A stretch of 43,632 nt of DNA from Helicobacter valdiviensis (GTDB lineage Bacteria; Campylobacterota; Campylobacteria; Campylobacterales; Helicobacteraceae): positions 1-43,632 of the forward strand of contig NZ_NBIU01000015.1 in NCBI RefSeq assembly GCF_003245365.1, in the 5' to 3' direction. Below are positions 1-8,727 of this stretch, piece by piece (within the stretch, counting starts at the first letter, position 1; the number at the start of each line of letters is the position of its first letter). The notes below the pieces were generated by a model, which saw only the letters and a program-made list of their open reading frames with translations, ran no database searches and was not told where the DNA came from. Position numbers and translations under genes: made by a program.

Positions 1-630
1 GGAGAAGATATTAGAGTGGTTTCAGTTTTGCAAAACAATAAGAGTGATTTAGAGTTTCTTTATTCTTGGTGCTTTGAGTTAGGGTTTATCTGCACTATAA
101 AAGAAAATACGCTAATAATTCTGCCAAAAGATGGTAAGATAGGAGATAATGCAGCAAACATTACACAAAAAAGCACCGCACTGCCTAGCTATAACATAGA
201 ACTTAGTGAGCTTTATTCTCTAGAAATCTCTGAAAGCTCCAGAAATGAATACACAGCAGTAATACTAGAGTGGCAAAGTGTGAGTGAAGCAAAGATAAAA
301 AGCATAAAAGTAGGAAGTGGGGAAAATATCTATAAAATGCAAATTGCAGAACCAAAAAGCGATAATGAAGCTTATAAAAAGGGTGAAAGTAAGCTAAATG
401 AACTTCAAAAAGGTGGTGTAAATGGAAGATGTGAGCTAAAGGGAAGAGAAATAAGAGCAGGAGGAAAACTAAAAATTAAAAATATAGGCTATGATAATTA
501 TGAGTTTAGTATTAAAAGCGTAAGCCACAGCCTAAATGAGAGTGGGTATAGTATAAATATTTCATATTTGCTCGCAATGACATTCTGTTCTTTCACTGCA
601 AACAAATTAAAGCAAAGTGTGGCAGTCTAA
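1..630 (+). CDS. Phage tail/baseplate hub (gpD-like late control) protein, 3' fragment
   Basis: The reading frame is open from base 1, so the gene begins outside the window; the internal GTG at 16 is not the true start. The visible part resembles the C-terminal half of the phage P2 D / Mu gp44 tail-hub family: a segment like 'SDLEFLYSWCFELGF', then a long linker, a lysine-rich 'AYKKGESKLNEL' helix, and a final beta domain with 'SHSLNESGYSINISY'. Family members normally end within a few residues of that last strand. Here about 20 extra residues follow, read from DNA resembling the dispersed intergenic repeat (567-698), so the natural C-terminus is probably lost or altered. No other phage gene lies inside the window, so this is either the edge of a prophage to the left or a remnant. 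Family assignment is by motif recall only. Confidence 0.6.
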   Translation, partial: GEDIRVVSVLQNNKSDLEFLYSWCFELGFICTIKENTLIILPKDGKIGDNAANITQKSTALPSYNIELSELYSLEISESSRNEYTAVILEWQSVSEAKIKSIKVGSGENIYKMQIAEPKSDNEAYKKGESKLNELQKGGVNGRCELKGREIRAGGKLKIKNIGYDNYEFSIKSVSHSLNESGYSINISYLLAMTFCSFTANKLKQSVAV

Positions 631-698
631 AAAAGAATAATCTATATAAAGGTAAATACTTAAATTGCTATGAGTTCTACGAACTCTTGCAATGATGG
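567..698 (-). repeat. Two degenerate copies of the dispersed CATTGC...GCAAT repeat
   Basis: Read on the minus strand, 582-567 starts TGTCATTGCGAGCAA and 698-662 reads CATTGCAAG, then an inverted repeat GAGTTC-GTA-GAACTC, then ATAGCAATTT. The second has the same architecture (CATTGC-purines, short dyad, GCAAT) as the cluster at 19275-19679. The hairpin 672-686 (6-bp arms, 3-nt loop) could help end transcription between the convergent phage fragment and the phosphoesterase gene, but no T-run follows it. Confidence 0.5.
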
Positions 699-744
699 TA
701 GAGAGTAATAATCACCGCAGATTAATTGCCTTGATTTTTACACA

Positions 745-1560
745 TCAGTCTGCCCTAAGAGTTATTTTTATCTCTCCTCTATCTACTACTTTGATTTTAT
801 AAGCCTCTTTACATCTTCCTTCTTCTAGCTCTACAACAATCATTTGAAAAATACTTGGGATACCCTTTTTTTCTGGGACATTAAATCTCCCGCCCATCCC
901 TTTTAAAAATTTTTCTATAGGCTCTTTTGCTTCCATTCCAATCACACTTTCTCTAGCGCCACTCATTCCCACATCACTTACCCCAAAAGTCCCATTAAAA
1001 ATCTCCAAATCATCTGTGCCAACATGCGTATGTGTGCCAAAAATAGCAGACACTTCACCCTTTAACATCATAAACATTGCTCTTTTTTCGCTTGTAGCTT
1101 CTGCATGAAAATCTAGCAAAATATTTTTAAATCCTTCTTTTTTAAGCTCCTCCACACTCTCTTTTGCACAAATAAAAGCATTTTCACATTGTGGCATACC
1201 AAAATATCCCATTAAATTTAAAACTGCAAATTTCTCTCCTTTTATCACCCCTTTATAAATTCCTTTTCCCATTACTCCTTTAGGGTAATTATGCGGACGC
1301 AAAATCGCACTTTCTTCTTGTTCTAAAAAAGGATAAATATCCTTTTTATCCCAAATATGATTTCCACTTGTAAAAATATCCACCCCATAGCTTCTAAGCT
1401 CATTTGCTGCACTAACGCCTAGCCCAAATCCATGCGAAGCATTCTCTCCATTTGCAATTACGCAATCTAGCTTATATTCATTCTTAATTTTAGGTAAAAA
1501 ATCCCTTACTAGCTCTCTACCAATCCTCCCTACAATATCTCCGATAAATCCAAAACGCAT
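745..1560 (-). CDS. YmdB/TIGR00282-family metallophosphoesterase
   Basis: A 271-residue cytosolic metallophosphoesterase of the family that includes B. subtilis YmdB, a 2',3'-cyclic nucleotide phosphodiesterase that affects biofilm and motility choices. All metal-site motifs are present: D8 in 'GDIVGRIGR', E39-N40 in 'NGEN', N67-H68 in 'GNHIWD', H152 in 'DFHAEATSEK', and H177/H179 in 'GTHTHVGTDD'. Length is normal for the family. Its ATG overlaps the mfd stop by one base (TAATG), so it is translationally coupled as the last gene of the long minus-strand run. The physiological substrate in epsilonproteobacteria is not known to me. Confidence 0.9.
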   Translation of the reverse strand: MRFGFIGDIVGRIGRELVRDFLPKIKNEYKLDCVIANGENASHGFGLGVSAANELRSYGVDIFTSGNHIWDKKDIYPFLEQEESAILRPHNYPKGVMGKGIYKGVIKGEKFAVLNLMGYFGMPQCENAFICAKESVEELKKEGFKNILLDFHAEATSEKRAMFMMLKGEVSAIFGTHTHVGTDDLEIFNGTFGVSDVGMSGARESVIGMEAKEPIEKFLKGMGGRFNVPEKKGIPSIFQMIVVELEEGRCKEAYKIKVVDRGEIKITLRAD

Positions 1561-4500
1561 TATTTTCGCCTCTCTAATTCTTCATTAACTGCTTTTAAAA
1601 TATCTTCTTCATCTTTACTCACTGCATTTATCACACTTCTTTTGCCCTCTTCATCCACAAAAGAAATATTTTGCCCATAGTTACTAATACTTGAAATCTT
1701 AGCCATTTTAGCTTTGATTTTAATACAAATAAGCTCTAAAAACTGCTTTGTATAAATATCTAGCCTGCCAAAACGCTCTTCAATCTCATGCTCAATCCCA
1801 TACACTTCATTAATCTCACAAGCACGCGAAAGCCGTCTATACAATTCCAATCTTAATCGCTCTGAACTAATAAGCTCCGGACTTAAAAAAGCTGTAACAC
1901 TAAGCTTTACATCTACATTTTTTTGCTCTTCTTTTAAATTTCCACTAAGCTTATAAATTGCTTCTTCAAGCATTCTAAGATAAAGAGAATAGCCTACATT
2001 TTTAATGTGTCCGCTTTGTGCTTCTCCTAACAAATTCCCCCCACCTCTTATCTCTAAATCATGATAGGCTAAAGCCCCTCCACTACCTAAATACGAATTT
2101 TTTTCTAAAGCCAACAAACGCTTAGTAGCCTCTTGTGTAATCTTTTCTTTATCTTCTATAAGAAAATAGCAAAAACCCTCTTTAGATCCTCTTCCCACCC
2201 TGCCTCGCAACTGATGCAAATCTGCAATCCCAAAGCAATCACTCCTATCTACTAAAATCGTATTGGCATTAGGCAGATGGATACCCGATTCCACAATAGA
2301 GGTGCAAAGCAAAAGATTAAAATTCCCTTTTGCAAACTCTAGCAAAATATCCTCACTCATTTGTGCTTGGATTTTAGAATGCAAAATCGCAATTTTTAAA
2401 GCTGGCAAAATCTCTAAAAGCTCTTCTTTTTTGCGTTCAATTGAGGAAATATTATTATGGATATAAAAAATCTGCCCTCCTCTCCTAAGCTCCCTTAAAA
2501 TCACCTCTTTAACAAGTGCTTCACTTGCCACTTTCACAAAAGTTCTTACCGCTAAGCGTTCTTTAGGAGGAGTTTTTAACTCGCTCATTCCTTTAATATG
2601 CGAGAGTGCCATATTTAGTGTTCTTGGAATAGGAGTGGCAGACATTGAAAGAAGATGGATATTCTCACTAAGTTCTTTAATCTTTTCCTTTTGTTTTACT
2701 CCAAACTTATGCTCCTCATCCACGACAATTAGGGCAAGTTTTTGAAATTCTACATTAAAAATCGCATGAGTGCCTACCACCACATCAATTTTTCCACTCT
2801 TTAATCCCTCTAAAATCGCCCTCTTCTCTTTTGCACTAATATAGCGATCTAATCTAGCAGTTTTTACCCCGAAAGCCTCTAGGCGTTCTTTTAGGGTATT
2901 GTAATGCTGATATACCAAAAGTGTAGTAGGAGCAATCAAAGCACCCTGATACCCACTTAAATAGATTGCAAAAAGTGCATTCATGGCCACTTCTGTTTTG
3001 CCAAAACCCACATCACCACTAAGTAGCCTATCCATAACTCTGCCTTGAGAGATATCTTTAAAAATCTCTTCCACACTTCTTTGCTGATCTTCTGTATAAG
3101 CAAACCCACTTTGTGCTTGAAAAATAGCAATTTCTTCTTTTTCTACATTAATTTTAACACCCTCTATTAACTCCCTTTTTGCAGCCATTGCTACAATCTC
3201 ACTTGCAATAATAAAAAGTTTTTCTTTTACTTTTTCTTTAAGCTTAACAAAAGAACCTTTGCCTAATCTATCAAGAAGCGGTATCCCCCCATCTGCAATA
3301 TATCTATCAATTCTATCTAGATTTTCAACTGGCAAGAGTAGTTTATCTTCACCTAAATATTTTAATTCTATAAAATCCCTCTTTGCCCCAAAAATATTAG
3401 CTTGGATAATTCCGCTAAAGAGTGCAACCCCATAATCTATATGCACTACATAATCGCCCACTTGAAGTTCATCTAATAAAATTTTGGTATTTCTTTTTCT
3501 ATTTTGCTTAAGTTTAGTGTTTAAAGAAAGGATTAATTCATTCTTACCAATAATAAAAATTGCATAATCTTTATCCAATAAAACCTCATATTCCCTGTGT
3601 TCTACTAGATTAATTCCTGCTTGTCTAATTTGTGCTTCACTTTTTGAGATAAGAATAATTTTTTTATCCCTATGGAATTCCAAAAAGCTTAAAATATTTT
3701 TAAAAGAAAATTCAAAATCTTCATATTCTTTGGCTTCTTTAATTTCCTCCAGTTCTAAACAAGTTTGCAAAATTTCAGCATCTATTTCTTTAAATTCTAA
3801 AAGCTCTTTAATCTCTTCACTAACCTTCGGAGCTAAAAAACTTTTATAAATTTTAGGCAAAAAACAACTATCCTTTAAATACCAAAAACCATAAGCATTA
3901 AGGTTAAAATTGCCTACTTCTAACTCCTCTTGATTTTCTTGAATATTTTCTAAAATTTCTTCATATTCTTGACTGTCAAGATTAAAAAGTGCAGGTGCAA
4001 TCTCTAAAAACTCTATTTCTTCTTTTTTACTAAGCTGACTTTCTCTATCAAACTCTCTAATGCTCTCAATCTCATCACCAAAGAGCGAAATTCTATAAGG
4101 TTCTTCACAATGGGGCAAGAAAATATCAATAATATCTCCCCTAAAAGAAACTTCTCCACCCACTTCCACTAAATCTACAAATTCATATCCAAAATAAAGC
4201 AGAGTGTTTTTAAGTTCTTCTAACTGAATTGTTTGCCCATATTCTAATCTAATGCCTTCTAATTTTTCTCTCTTGGGAAGTTTATGAAGCAGTGTTTGCA
4301 AAGGAGAAAGAAGAATTTTTTTAAGATTTTTAGATTGATAAAATCTTAAAAGCTCTCCTAAGAGTTCTTTAAGTTCTTCTTGATAGCTCCTTAAATCATC
4401 GCCAAAAATTGCTCTAAAATCTGGCATAATAAAAGTTTCATAACCAAGATATTTGGCAACATCACTTAAACTTTGTGCTTGCTCTTTGTCCTGTGTTAAA

Positions 4501-4574
4501 ACAACAAAACCCTCTTTATTTAAAAGAAGTTCTTTTTCTTTTGTCTTTAAAAATTCATAAAAGCTAGCTTGCAT
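1560..4574 (-). CDS. mfd: Transcription-repair coupling factor Mfd
   Basis: A 1004-residue DNA translocase that removes RNA polymerase stalled at lesions and recruits UvrA. In order: a UvrB-like N-terminal module with 'GGEVSFRGDIIDIF' (about 139-152), a CarD-like RNA polymerase-interaction domain (about 365-430, 'VGDYVVHIDYGVALFSGI'), a RecG-like helicase core with Walker A GDVGFGKT (520-527), DEEH (619-622), SATPIPRT (645-652) and QLRGRVGRG (788-796), and a C-terminal TRCF domain. It is shorter than E. coli Mfd (1148), as expected for epsilonproteobacteria. The ATG lies 20 bp beyond the ccmA stop, so it shares that operon. No damage is seen in any motif. Confidence 0.97.
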   Translation of the reverse strand: MQASFYEFLKTKEKELLLNKEGFVVLTQDKEQAQSLSDVAKYLGYETFIMPDFRAIFGDDLRSYQEELKELLGELLRFYQSKNLKKILLSPLQTLLHKLPKREKLEGIRLEYGQTIQLEELKNTLLYFGYEFVDLVEVGGEVSFRGDIIDIFLPHCEEPYRISLFGDEIESIREFDRESQLSKKEEIEFLEIAPALFNLDSQEYEEILENIQENQEELEVGNFNLNAYGFWYLKDSCFLPKIYKSFLAPKVSEEIKELLEFKEIDAEILQTCLELEEIKEAKEYEDFEFSFKNILSFLEFHRDKKIILISKSEAQIRQAGINLVEHREYEVLLDKDYAIFIIGKNELILSLNTKLKQNRKRNTKILLDELQVGDYVVHIDYGVALFSGIIQANIFGAKRDFIELKYLGEDKLLLPVENLDRIDRYIADGGIPLLDRLGKGSFVKLKEKVKEKLFIIASEIVAMAAKRELIEGVKINVEKEEIAIFQAQSGFAYTEDQQRSVEEIFKDISQGRVMDRLLSGDVGFGKTEVAMNALFAIYLSGYQGALIAPTTLLVYQHYNTLKERLEAFGVKTARLDRYISAKEKRAILEGLKSGKIDVVVGTHAIFNVEFQKLALIVVDEEHKFGVKQKEKIKELSENIHLLSMSATPIPRTLNMALSHIKGMSELKTPPKERLAVRTFVKVASEALVKEVILRELRRGGQIFYIHNNISSIERKKEELLEILPALKIAILHSKIQAQMSEDILLEFAKGNFNLLLCTSIVESGIHLPNANTILVDRSDCFGIADLHQLRGRVGRGSKEGFCYFLIEDKEKITQEATKRLLALEKNSYLGSGGALAYHDLEIRGGGNLLGEAQSGHIKNVGYSLYLRMLEEAIYKLSGNLKEEQKNVDVKLSVTAFLSPELISSERLRLELYRRLSRACEINEVYGIEHEIEERFGRLDIYTKQFLELICIKIKAKMAKISSISNYGQNISFVDEEGKRSVINAVSKDEEDILKAVNEELERRK

Positions 4575-4594
4575 TGTATTTGTAGCTTAACCTT

Positions 4595-5035
4595 TTAGCT
4601 GTTTTTAGCTTCTGTGCTAGGTGTGCTTACTCCAAGAGGCTTTTTGTCTTTATTGGAAAAAGCATCTTGATGTTGTCTATCTTTATGCACGATACTCTGC
4701 CCTACAAATTCTGCTGTTTTTTCAATAACAATTTCTCTTGCAGCTACTTCTCCATCAATACGACCTTGAGGCAAGATTTCTACCATATTACAATCACAAT
4801 TCCCCATAAGCTTACCACTTACCATTAAATGTTCTGCATTAATACTCCCTTTAACGCTTCCATTTTTACCAATAGTTACACTATTTTTTGCAATAATATT
4901 CCCTTCAAATGCACCATCAATATGTAAAGAACATTCACTAATAATATCACCTTTTATTTTTGTTCCCTGCGAGATAATACTTGTGTTCCCTGAATTTCCG
5001 CTAGCCTGTTTATCATTGTTAGTAAAGATTGCCAT
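4595..5035 (-). CDS. ccmA: Bactofilin CcmA, cell-shape scaffold
   Basis: A 146-residue bactofilin (polymer-forming cytoskeletal protein). A short disordered N-terminus ('MAIFTNNDKQ') precedes a right-handed beta-helix core, about residues 20-110, visible as hydrophobic/glycine repeats such as 'GTKIKGDI', 'GAFEGNI', 'NGSVKGSI' and 'SGKLMGN', then a polar tail. In H. pylori CcmA polymerises and works with M23 peptidases to create helical cell shape. The start matches the MAIF(D/T)NN start of the H. pylori protein as I recall it, and an AAGGAG lies about 11 nt upstream. The first 82 nt lie inside the end of csd1 in another frame, so the two genes are almost certainly co-translated. Confidence 0.93.
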   Translation of the reverse strand: MAIFTNNDKQASGNSGNTSIISQGTKIKGDIISECSLHIDGAFEGNIIAKNSVTIGKNGSVKGSINAEHLMVSGKLMGNCDCNMVEILPQGRIDGEVAAREIVIEKTAEFVGQSIVHKDRQHQDAFSNKDKKPLGVSTPSTEAKNS

Positions 5036-5886
5036 TTTATACTTGTCTCCTTCTCAAAAATTTTAGTATAATCCCTCATTGTCCATTCTACAAAAGGCTT
5101 AGGATTTAAATCCCTATTTAAATAACGCACCTCATAATGCAAGTGAGGACCTGTGCTTCTTCCTGAGTTTCCTGAATATGCAATAAGCTGTCCGCGTCTT
5201 ACAAATTCCCCTTTTTGCACTATAATCTTACTTAAATGTGCATAGAATGTTTTAAAACCAAAGGAATGTTCTAATTTTACCATAATTCCATAGCCACCAT
5301 TATATCCATTTCCTGTAAAATCTGCTACACCATCTGCAGGAGCGTAAATTGGCGTTCCTATTGGCATACCAAAATCCATTCCTGTATGTGAATGGGTTCT
5401 GCGTAAAATTGGATGCACTCTAGTTCCCCATTGTGCAGTTGTTCTATATTCTCCCCTAAAAGGTTTTCCATTAGGAATTAACTGCATAACAAAAGTCTTT
5501 TGTGCACCTGTAATACTTGCCAAATCCACTCTTTCCATAAGGCTTAAATCTGGCTTTTCAATAGTTTGATCGCTTAGTCCAACAATTCCTTCTAAGTCTT
5601 CAATTCTATCAGAAACCTTAACAAGCTCTTCTGTTTTCTCATCTATAAGGGCTTGCAATTTTTCATTAGTTTGGTTGATTTTAACATATTCTTGCTGCAT
5701 TAAATCGCGTTTATTTTCAATTTGCTCTACTTCTTTTAAGAGAAGTTGAATAGAAATAAAACTAAAAAATACAATCACAACAACCAATAAAACCCCATAA
5801 AGCAAAATTTGCTTCATATATTGATGGATATTGTATTGCTTAGAACCATTTACATCGGTTATAGTAACCACAAATCTATTTTTCAA
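4954..5886 (-). CDS. csd1: Cell-shape M23 endopeptidase, Csd1-like
   Basis: A 310-residue inner-membrane peptidoglycan hydrolase. There is one transmembrane segment (about 27-50), a coiled coil (about 50-100), then a LytM/M23 domain. The zinc-site residues are all present: H167 and D171 in 'HTGMDFG', H217 in 'YAH', and H248/H250 in 'GPHLHYE', so it should be catalytically active like H. pylori Csd1. In H. pylori a second M23 gene, csd2, lies between csd1 and folC and its product pairs with Csd1; here csd1 directly overlaps folC by 11 nt and no csd2 is present at this locus. It overlaps ccmA by 82 nt. The likely role is relaxing peptidoglycan crosslinks to set curvature. Confidence 0.9.
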   Translation of the reverse strand: MKNRFVVTITDVNGSKQYNIHQYMKQILLYGVLLVVVIVFFSFISIQLLLKEVEQIENKRDLMQQEYVKINQTNEKLQALIDEKTEELVKVSDRIEDLEGIVGLSDQTIEKPDLSLMERVDLASITGAQKTFVMQLIPNGKPFRGEYRTTAQWGTRVHPILRRTHSHTGMDFGMPIGTPIYAPADGVADFTGNGYNGGYGIMVKLEHSFGFKTFYAHLSKIIVQKGEFVRRGQLIAYSGNSGRSTGPHLHYEVRYLNRDLNPKPFVEWTMRDYTKIFEKETSIKWQSLLTMINRLAEIQGTQVLSRREQK

Positions 5887-7009
5887 TCACATACCTTTTT
5901 AAAAACTCGCCCACCACACTAAAAGAACCACAAACAAGATATTTTTCTTCTTTGCTAATTTCTTTAAAGTATTTATAAGAAATATCAAGCTCTCTTAAAA
6001 TATCTTCTAATCTTTTTTTATCAATAATGCGTAAATTAGAAACTTCTAAAATCTCTACGCGTTTAATTATGGGCTTTAAAATCCCTAAAATCTCTTTAGG
6101 ATTTTTATCTAAATAGGAATTATAAACTATAATTAATTTTTCTTTACTGAAATATTCTAAGCTTTTTTTAGCTCCCAAGGGATTATGCAATACATCTAAA
6201 TAAATATTAGACTGTATTTTTTGCATTCTGCCTTGTAAATCAAGAGAGGGTAAATTTTCAAGATTAAATTCCAAACCAAGTGTTTTTAATGCGATATAAG
6301 CAAGATATAAATTCTCTGCTTGATAGGCTGGATAATCCATAATTTTTATATAATCCCATACATTTTTTTCTATTTTTTCTTTAAGAAGTATTTGTAAATT
6401 TACCCCTTTTTCCTTTGCGATTTTTTGTGCTATTTCTCCCACAATCTTTTCATTTTGAATGCCTAAAATCGCATTTTGTTTCATTGCTTTTAATTTTGTT
6501 GTAGCAATTTCTTCTATGCTTTTGCCTAAAAGCTCTTCATGGTCTTTTCCAATAGATGTAAAAAGACTTAAAGCTTCATCTATGCAAGCAGTCGTAGAGT
6601 CAAACTCCCCTCCAAGCCCTGCTTCTAAAACCAAATAATCACAATCTTTAAAGTAAATCAAGGCCAAAAAAGTCAAAGTTTCAAAATAGCTAGCCTCTTC
6701 CAAAATAGGCTTATAAAGCTCTCTAAAAGCAGTTTGCAAGGATTGCTTTGTAGCTATCTTACCATTCAACCAAAATCTCTCTCCAAGCTCCAAAAGATGT
6801 GGAGAAGTAAAATGCCCTACATTATATCCAAGCTCTTTTAGCATAAGTGCTAAAAATCTCCCTGTGCTTCCTTTGCCATTTGTGCCGATGATATGAATGG
6901 GTTTAAATTTAAATTTTAAATTTAAATTTTTAAAAATTCTTCCTGCTCTTGTTTTATCAAAAGGAGCATATTCTGCACCCTTTTTTTCTAAAAACGCTTC
7001 TAATTCCAT
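5876..7009 (-). CDS. folC: Bifunctional dihydrofolate/folylpolyglutamate synthase
   Basis: A 377-residue Mur-ligase-family ATP-dependent enzyme that adds glutamate to dihydropteroate and lengthens folate polyglutamate tails. The P-loop is at 42-48 ('GTNGKGS') within 'HIIGTNGKGSTGRF'; the 'LEAGLGGEFDSTTA' segment, the 'GKDHEELLG' magnesium-site segment and 'DVLHNP' (Mur-ligase interdomain histidine region) all fit. It is somewhat shorter than enterobacterial FolC (about 420), which is normal in Helicobacter. It abuts the preceding gene with no gap and overlaps csd1 by 11 nt. It has no functional link to its cell-shape neighbours; the order is simply a conserved epsilonproteobacterial operon. 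Confidence 0.93.
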   Translation of the reverse strand: MELEAFLEKKGAEYAPFDKTRAGRIFKNLNLKFKFKPIHIIGTNGKGSTGRFLALMLKELGYNVGHFTSPHLLELGERFWLNGKIATKQSLQTAFRELYKPILEEASYFETLTFLALIYFKDCDYLVLEAGLGGEFDSTTACIDEALSLFTSIGKDHEELLGKSIEEIATTKLKAMKQNAILGIQNEKIVGEIAQKIAKEKGVNLQILLKEKIEKNVWDYIKIMDYPAYQAENLYLAYIALKTLGLEFNLENLPSLDLQGRMQKIQSNIYLDVLHNPLGAKKSLEYFSKEKLIIVYNSYLDKNPKEILGILKPIIKRVEILEVSNLRIIDKKRLEDILRELDISYKYFKEISKEEKYLVCGSFSVVGEFLKRYVIEK

Positions 7010-8233
7010 CTAAAAAATTCCTGATTCTTTTTTATGGGCTTGCAACTCTCTTTGTGACTTTTCTAGCATTTTGTCCAAACTTTCTTCATCTTCTCTAAAA
7101 GAAACTTGTGCACATAAAGAAATAGAAATTCTGCTCTCTTGAAACATAAAAATACTCTTTTTAACCGCTTCATCTAGCTGCTTAATGAAAGCAATTGCTT
7201 CTTCTTTATCCCTATTTAAAAGACAAGCTAAAAATTCACATTTACCATAATAAGCAATCAAATCTTTTGTGTTAGAATATTGTTTTAATAAACGCCCAAG
7301 TGTGGCTACAACGCGTCTAGTTGCCTCTTCTTTATACACCTCTAGCAATTTTCCACAATTTGCAATCCCAAAGCTAATCACACAATAATGTATCCCTTCT
7401 TGCTGGTAGGCATTCTCTGCAAATCCTAAAACACTTTCCATTCCCTCATAATTAATTAACGATGTGCTTAAATCTATAGGTAAAGACTGCAAATCTTTAA
7501 ATTCGCATTCATTTGCTTTGAGTGTTTTTTTTACTTCTTTAGTTTTTCCTTCTTTTACTTCTTCTAAAAGATGGTTTTCTTTATTTTGTTCTTTGGTTTT
7601 TAAAAAATTTTCTAATTTTAAAAGATGCTTTTTGAGTTCTAAAAGATGATGTTCTCCAAAATTACTTTTAGAATTTAAAATATTTCTAAACTCTTCTTGC
7701 CACTTATTAAAATCCTCATCTCCTTTAATTTGCAAAAAAACTTCCAAAATACTAAAATCTTCATTTTTACTCTCTAATTCCTCTTTATTAAGATTTCTTA
7801 TTAGTTCTCCCCAATTTTCTTTCCATCTAAGTGCTAGATTTTGGTTTAATTTATCCCATTCTAGCAATTGTTCTTTAGCCAAAGTTCTTATGGATTTATT
7901 AGAATGAGTAGATAAAAGACGCAAACAATAACGCATAATTTCTTTTTGTGTTAAAAAAGCTTTGTAATAAAATTGCTGGTGATTTACCATTTGGATTAAC
8001 GAGAGAGTAAGTTCATTTTGTGTTTTGTAGTTTTTGCCTTGCAAGCTTTCTTGAATATCTTTATCTAAAAGCGAAAAAAGTTTTTTAAGATCATAATAAG
8101 ATTCTTCATTGACTACAATACCAAGACGCAAAGATGCTTTATAATAAGCATCTGCATAAGCCTCTGGAGTAGGATCCTTTCCTTCTTTAATAAGCTCCCT
8201 TAAAGCCTCTCTTGCAATCTTGCTAGATAGCAT
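7010..8233 (-). CDS. Degenerate GGDEF-like protein, Campylobacter Cj1089c-type position
   Basis: A 407-residue soluble protein. Residues 1-200 are mostly helical with no family I recognise, 195-250 is a charged linker, and about 260-400 looks like a GGDEF fold. Within it, 'VISFGIANCGKLLEVY' sits where diguanylate cyclases have their metal/substrate loop (LDIDHFKxIND), and 'YYGKCEF' (328-334) replaces the GG(D/E)EF active-site loop. The metal-binding aspartate and both active-site glycines are not conserved, so cyclase activity is not expected; c-di-GMP or protein binding remains possible. No transmembrane segment is seen. Its start overlaps the lptE stop by one base and it abuts folC. As I recall, Campylobacter has an unannotated gene here while H. 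pylori does not. The fold call is inference. Confidence 0.6.
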   Translation of the reverse strand: MLSSKIAREALRELIKEGKDPTPEAYADAYYKASLRLGIVVNEESYYDLKKLFSLLDKDIQESLQGKNYKTQNELTLSLIQMVNHQQFYYKAFLTQKEIMRYCLRLLSTHSNKSIRTLAKEQLLEWDKLNQNLALRWKENWGELIRNLNKEELESKNEDFSILEVFLQIKGDEDFNKWQEEFRNILNSKSNFGEHHLLELKKHLLKLENFLKTKEQNKENHLLEEVKEGKTKEVKKTLKANECEFKDLQSLPIDLSTSLINYEGMESVLGFAENAYQQEGIHYCVISFGIANCGKLLEVYKEEATRRVVATLGRLLKQYSNTKDLIAYYGKCEFLACLLNRDKEEAIAFIKQLDEAVKKSIFMFQESRISISLCAQVSFREDEESLDKMLEKSQRELQAHKKESGIF

Positions 8234-8727
8234 TATTGTGTATCAACCCCAACTTGCGAAACAAATCCATCAATAGCTTGCAAAAGTGCCTTATTGATAG
8301 CATCTAACCTTGCAGAATCGGTAATTACAGAACTATCATTTAAAGAAAAGTTATAATAACCTTTCTTTAAAAATGTTCTTGTTTTTTGTGTAGCTTTATT
8401 AAAGTATTCAAACTCCACTACAACATTACAACGATAAAAAGTCGCAAAACCCGTAGTATTTTCAGCCAATGCACTAAAAGAAACAGAATCTAGCTTAACT
8501 TTCACTATAGAATCTGCACGCTCTTTATCTGTGATTTGAGATTGAAGACGCGAAAAAACTGCACGAGAAAGCTCATCTTTTAACTCTACACTATTTTGTG
8601 AATCGCGTGCATCTACTTTTAGCTCCACAAAAATCTTTTCTCCTAAAGCCTCCTTAGTGTAATGAGAAATAGGCTTATACCCACAGCCCACAAACAAGAA
8701 AGCAAAAATTAAAAAACGCACTATCAT
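8233..8727 (-). CDS. lptE: LPS-assembly lipoprotein LptE-like
   Basis: A 164-residue outer-membrane lipoprotein. The N-terminus is a short hydrophobic signal with lipobox 'LFVGC' (C15 acylated), followed by '[13 protein letters not shown]', the usual start of LptE-type proteins. The body alternates beta strands and helices ('[31 protein letters not shown]'), as in the LptE/RlpB fold. LptE plugs the LptD barrel and helps place lipopolysaccharide in the outer leaflet. It overlaps leuS by 4 nt (ATGA) and the downstream gene by 1 nt. Sequence identity in this family is very low, so the assignment rests on lipobox, size, fold pattern and the leuS neighbourhood seen in Helicobacter and Campylobacter. 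Confidence 0.78.
   Translation of the reverse strand: MIVRFLIFAFLFVGCGYKPISHYTKEALGEKIFVELKVDARDSQNSVELKDELSRAVFSRLQSQITDKERADSIVKVKLDSVSFSALAENTTGFATFYRCNVVVEFEYFNKATQKTRTFLKKGYYNFSLNDSSVITDSARLDAINKALLQAIDGFVSQVGVDTQ

Noticed and set aside
7010-8233. Active diguanylate cyclase
   Set aside because: The GG(D/E)EF loop is YGKCEF and the metal-site aspartate is missing.
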